From Armatimonadota bacterium (GTDB lineage: Bacteria > Actinomycetota > Acidimicrobiia > Spongiisociales > UBA5794): a DNA stretch of 5,761 nt. Below, one piece after another: positions 5,236 through 5,761 of this stretch (position 1 is its first letter; the number at the start of each line of letters is the position of its first letter). Below the pieces are notes generated by a model, which was given only the letters and a program-made list of their open reading frames with translations, did not search any database and was not told the origin of the DNA. The stretch spans positions 1-5,761 of the forward strand of contig QQUL01000201.1 in the NCBI GenBank assembly GCA_008501565.1, given 5' to 3'. Both the position numbers and the translations under genes were made by a program.

Positions 5236-5761
5236 TCAGGTATCCGATGTGGTGTGATCCACGATGAACATCGCAATGCCGGCGGCAACGGACGCATTCA
5301 GAGACTCGATCCTGCCATCCATTGGCACTGACAGTTGCAGATCGGCCCCTTCGACCACGCGAGGTTCAAGACCGTGAGCCTCGCTCCCGATGAGCACCGC
5401 ATAGGGGGCGCCGCCACGAACCGACATGGCGGGTCCGCCCGGTTCGGTGGCAATCACCGTATGGGAGCTCTTGAAGACCAACGGATCCTCAACCTCAATG
5501 ATCGATGTCGAAAAGTGAGCCCCTGCACCGGCCCGGAGCACCTTCGGACTCCAAACATCCGCTGTGCGGGGGGTAACGGCGACATCCCAGCCGAAGGCGG
5601 CAGCAGTCCGGATCATCGTTCCCACATTTCCGGGATCTGCGATGTCCACGAGCACGACGGTGTTGAGATCACGGGGTGATGCTCCCGGAGGTCGGTGCAC
5701 CGCTGCGACCGGAGACCTCGGATTCTCAGCGTCGGCAGCCGAACGCAGTACACGGTCGGTG
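5236..5761 (-). CDS. SpoU/TrmH-family RNA 2'-O-methyltransferase, 5' part outside the window
   Basis: Transfers a methyl group from S-adenosylmethionine to a ribose 2'-OH of rRNA or tRNA in the cytoplasm; the exact target nucleotide cannot be read from the sequence. The frame is open to the window edge, giving the last 174 residues; the N-terminal substrate-binding part and the start lie outside. All three SpoU motifs are visible (residues counted from the edge). Motif 1 is NVGTMIRTAAAFG at 45-57, with the Asn and Arg typical of the family. Motif 2 is IGSEAHGL at 124-131. Motif 3 is VPM...ESLNASVA at 145-159. Together they form the trefoil-knot SAM site. A GTG at 5700 could be mistaken for the start, but the sequence before it (ending PRSPVAAVHRPP) resembles the usual linker ahead of the SPOUT domain, so the gene continues upstream. 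Position before pheST resembles actinobacterial tsnR, usually downstream of rplT; this assignment is from context only. No intrinsic terminator follows the TGA. Confidence 0.93.
   Translation of the reverse strand, partial: TDRVLRSAADAENPRSPVAAVHRPPGASPRDLNTVVLVDIADPGNVGTMIRTAAAFGWDVAVTPRTADVWSPKVLRAGAGAHFSTSIIEVEDPLVFKSSHTVIATEPGGPAMSVRGGAPYAVLIGSEAHGLEPRVVEGADLQLSVPMDGRIESLNASVAAGIAMFIVDHTTSDT

Noticed and set aside
5236..5700. GTG at 5700 as the start of the RNA methyltransferase
   Set aside because: The frame is open further upstream to the window edge and the upstream residues fit the family's linker, so this would truncate the protein.
1..5761. CRISPR arrays, insertion sequences, tRNA or rRNA genes, phage genes
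   Set aside because: No direct repeat arrays, transposase motifs, cloverleaf-forming sequences or rRNA segments were seen; the window is almost entirely core coding sequence.

Overview
The window carries five genes plus one leader-peptide gene, all on the minus strand, so it reads from high to low coordinates. From right to left these are: the 3' part of a SpoU/TrmH-family RNA 2'-O-methyltransferase; an unrecognised ~10-TM membrane protein; a regulatory leader; pheS; pheT; and the 5' part of a 3-methyladenine DNA glycosylase (mpg/AAG family). The DNA is GC-rich by eye. As I recall it, the order RNA methyltransferase - pheS - pheT is the actinobacterial arrangement (infC-rpmI-rplT-tsnR-pheST). 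I infer an actinobacterium, possibly outside the well-studied orders, but no 16S rRNA or other taxonomic marker is present.

Region 5761-5167: the methyltransferase gene ends at 5236. A good sigma70-like promoter (CTGACA-N17-CATAAT) follows within 13 nt. Its -10 box contains the most upstream ATG of the next gene, so translation of that gene more likely starts at 5166, where a GAAGG ribosome site is well placed. Region 5166-3877 is the membrane protein, which separates the methyltransferase from pheST.

Region 3876-3635 is the most informative part. It holds a promoter with an extended -10, then a 19-codon peptide (MTVDARFTDGFFPGFPRAG) with four Phe codons, including a tandem pair. After that come mutually exclusive hairpins and a very strong intrinsic terminator just ahead of pheS. 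The layout is that of ribosome-mediated transcription attenuation responding to charged tRNA-Phe, analogous to pheM-pheST of E. coli but with an unrelated peptide. The leader gene has no ribosome site and its predicted transcript starts only a few bases before the ATG, so it is probably leaderless.

Region 3634-1: pheS and pheT overlap by 4 nt (ATGA) and encode the two subunits of phenylalanyl-tRNA synthetase. The glycosylase frame follows with no ATG, GTG or TTG available. Its most likely start is a CTG overlapping the pheT stop (CTGA), preceded by GAGG at 6 nt. The glycosylase would therefore be co-expressed with pheST and fall under the same Phe-sensing leader.
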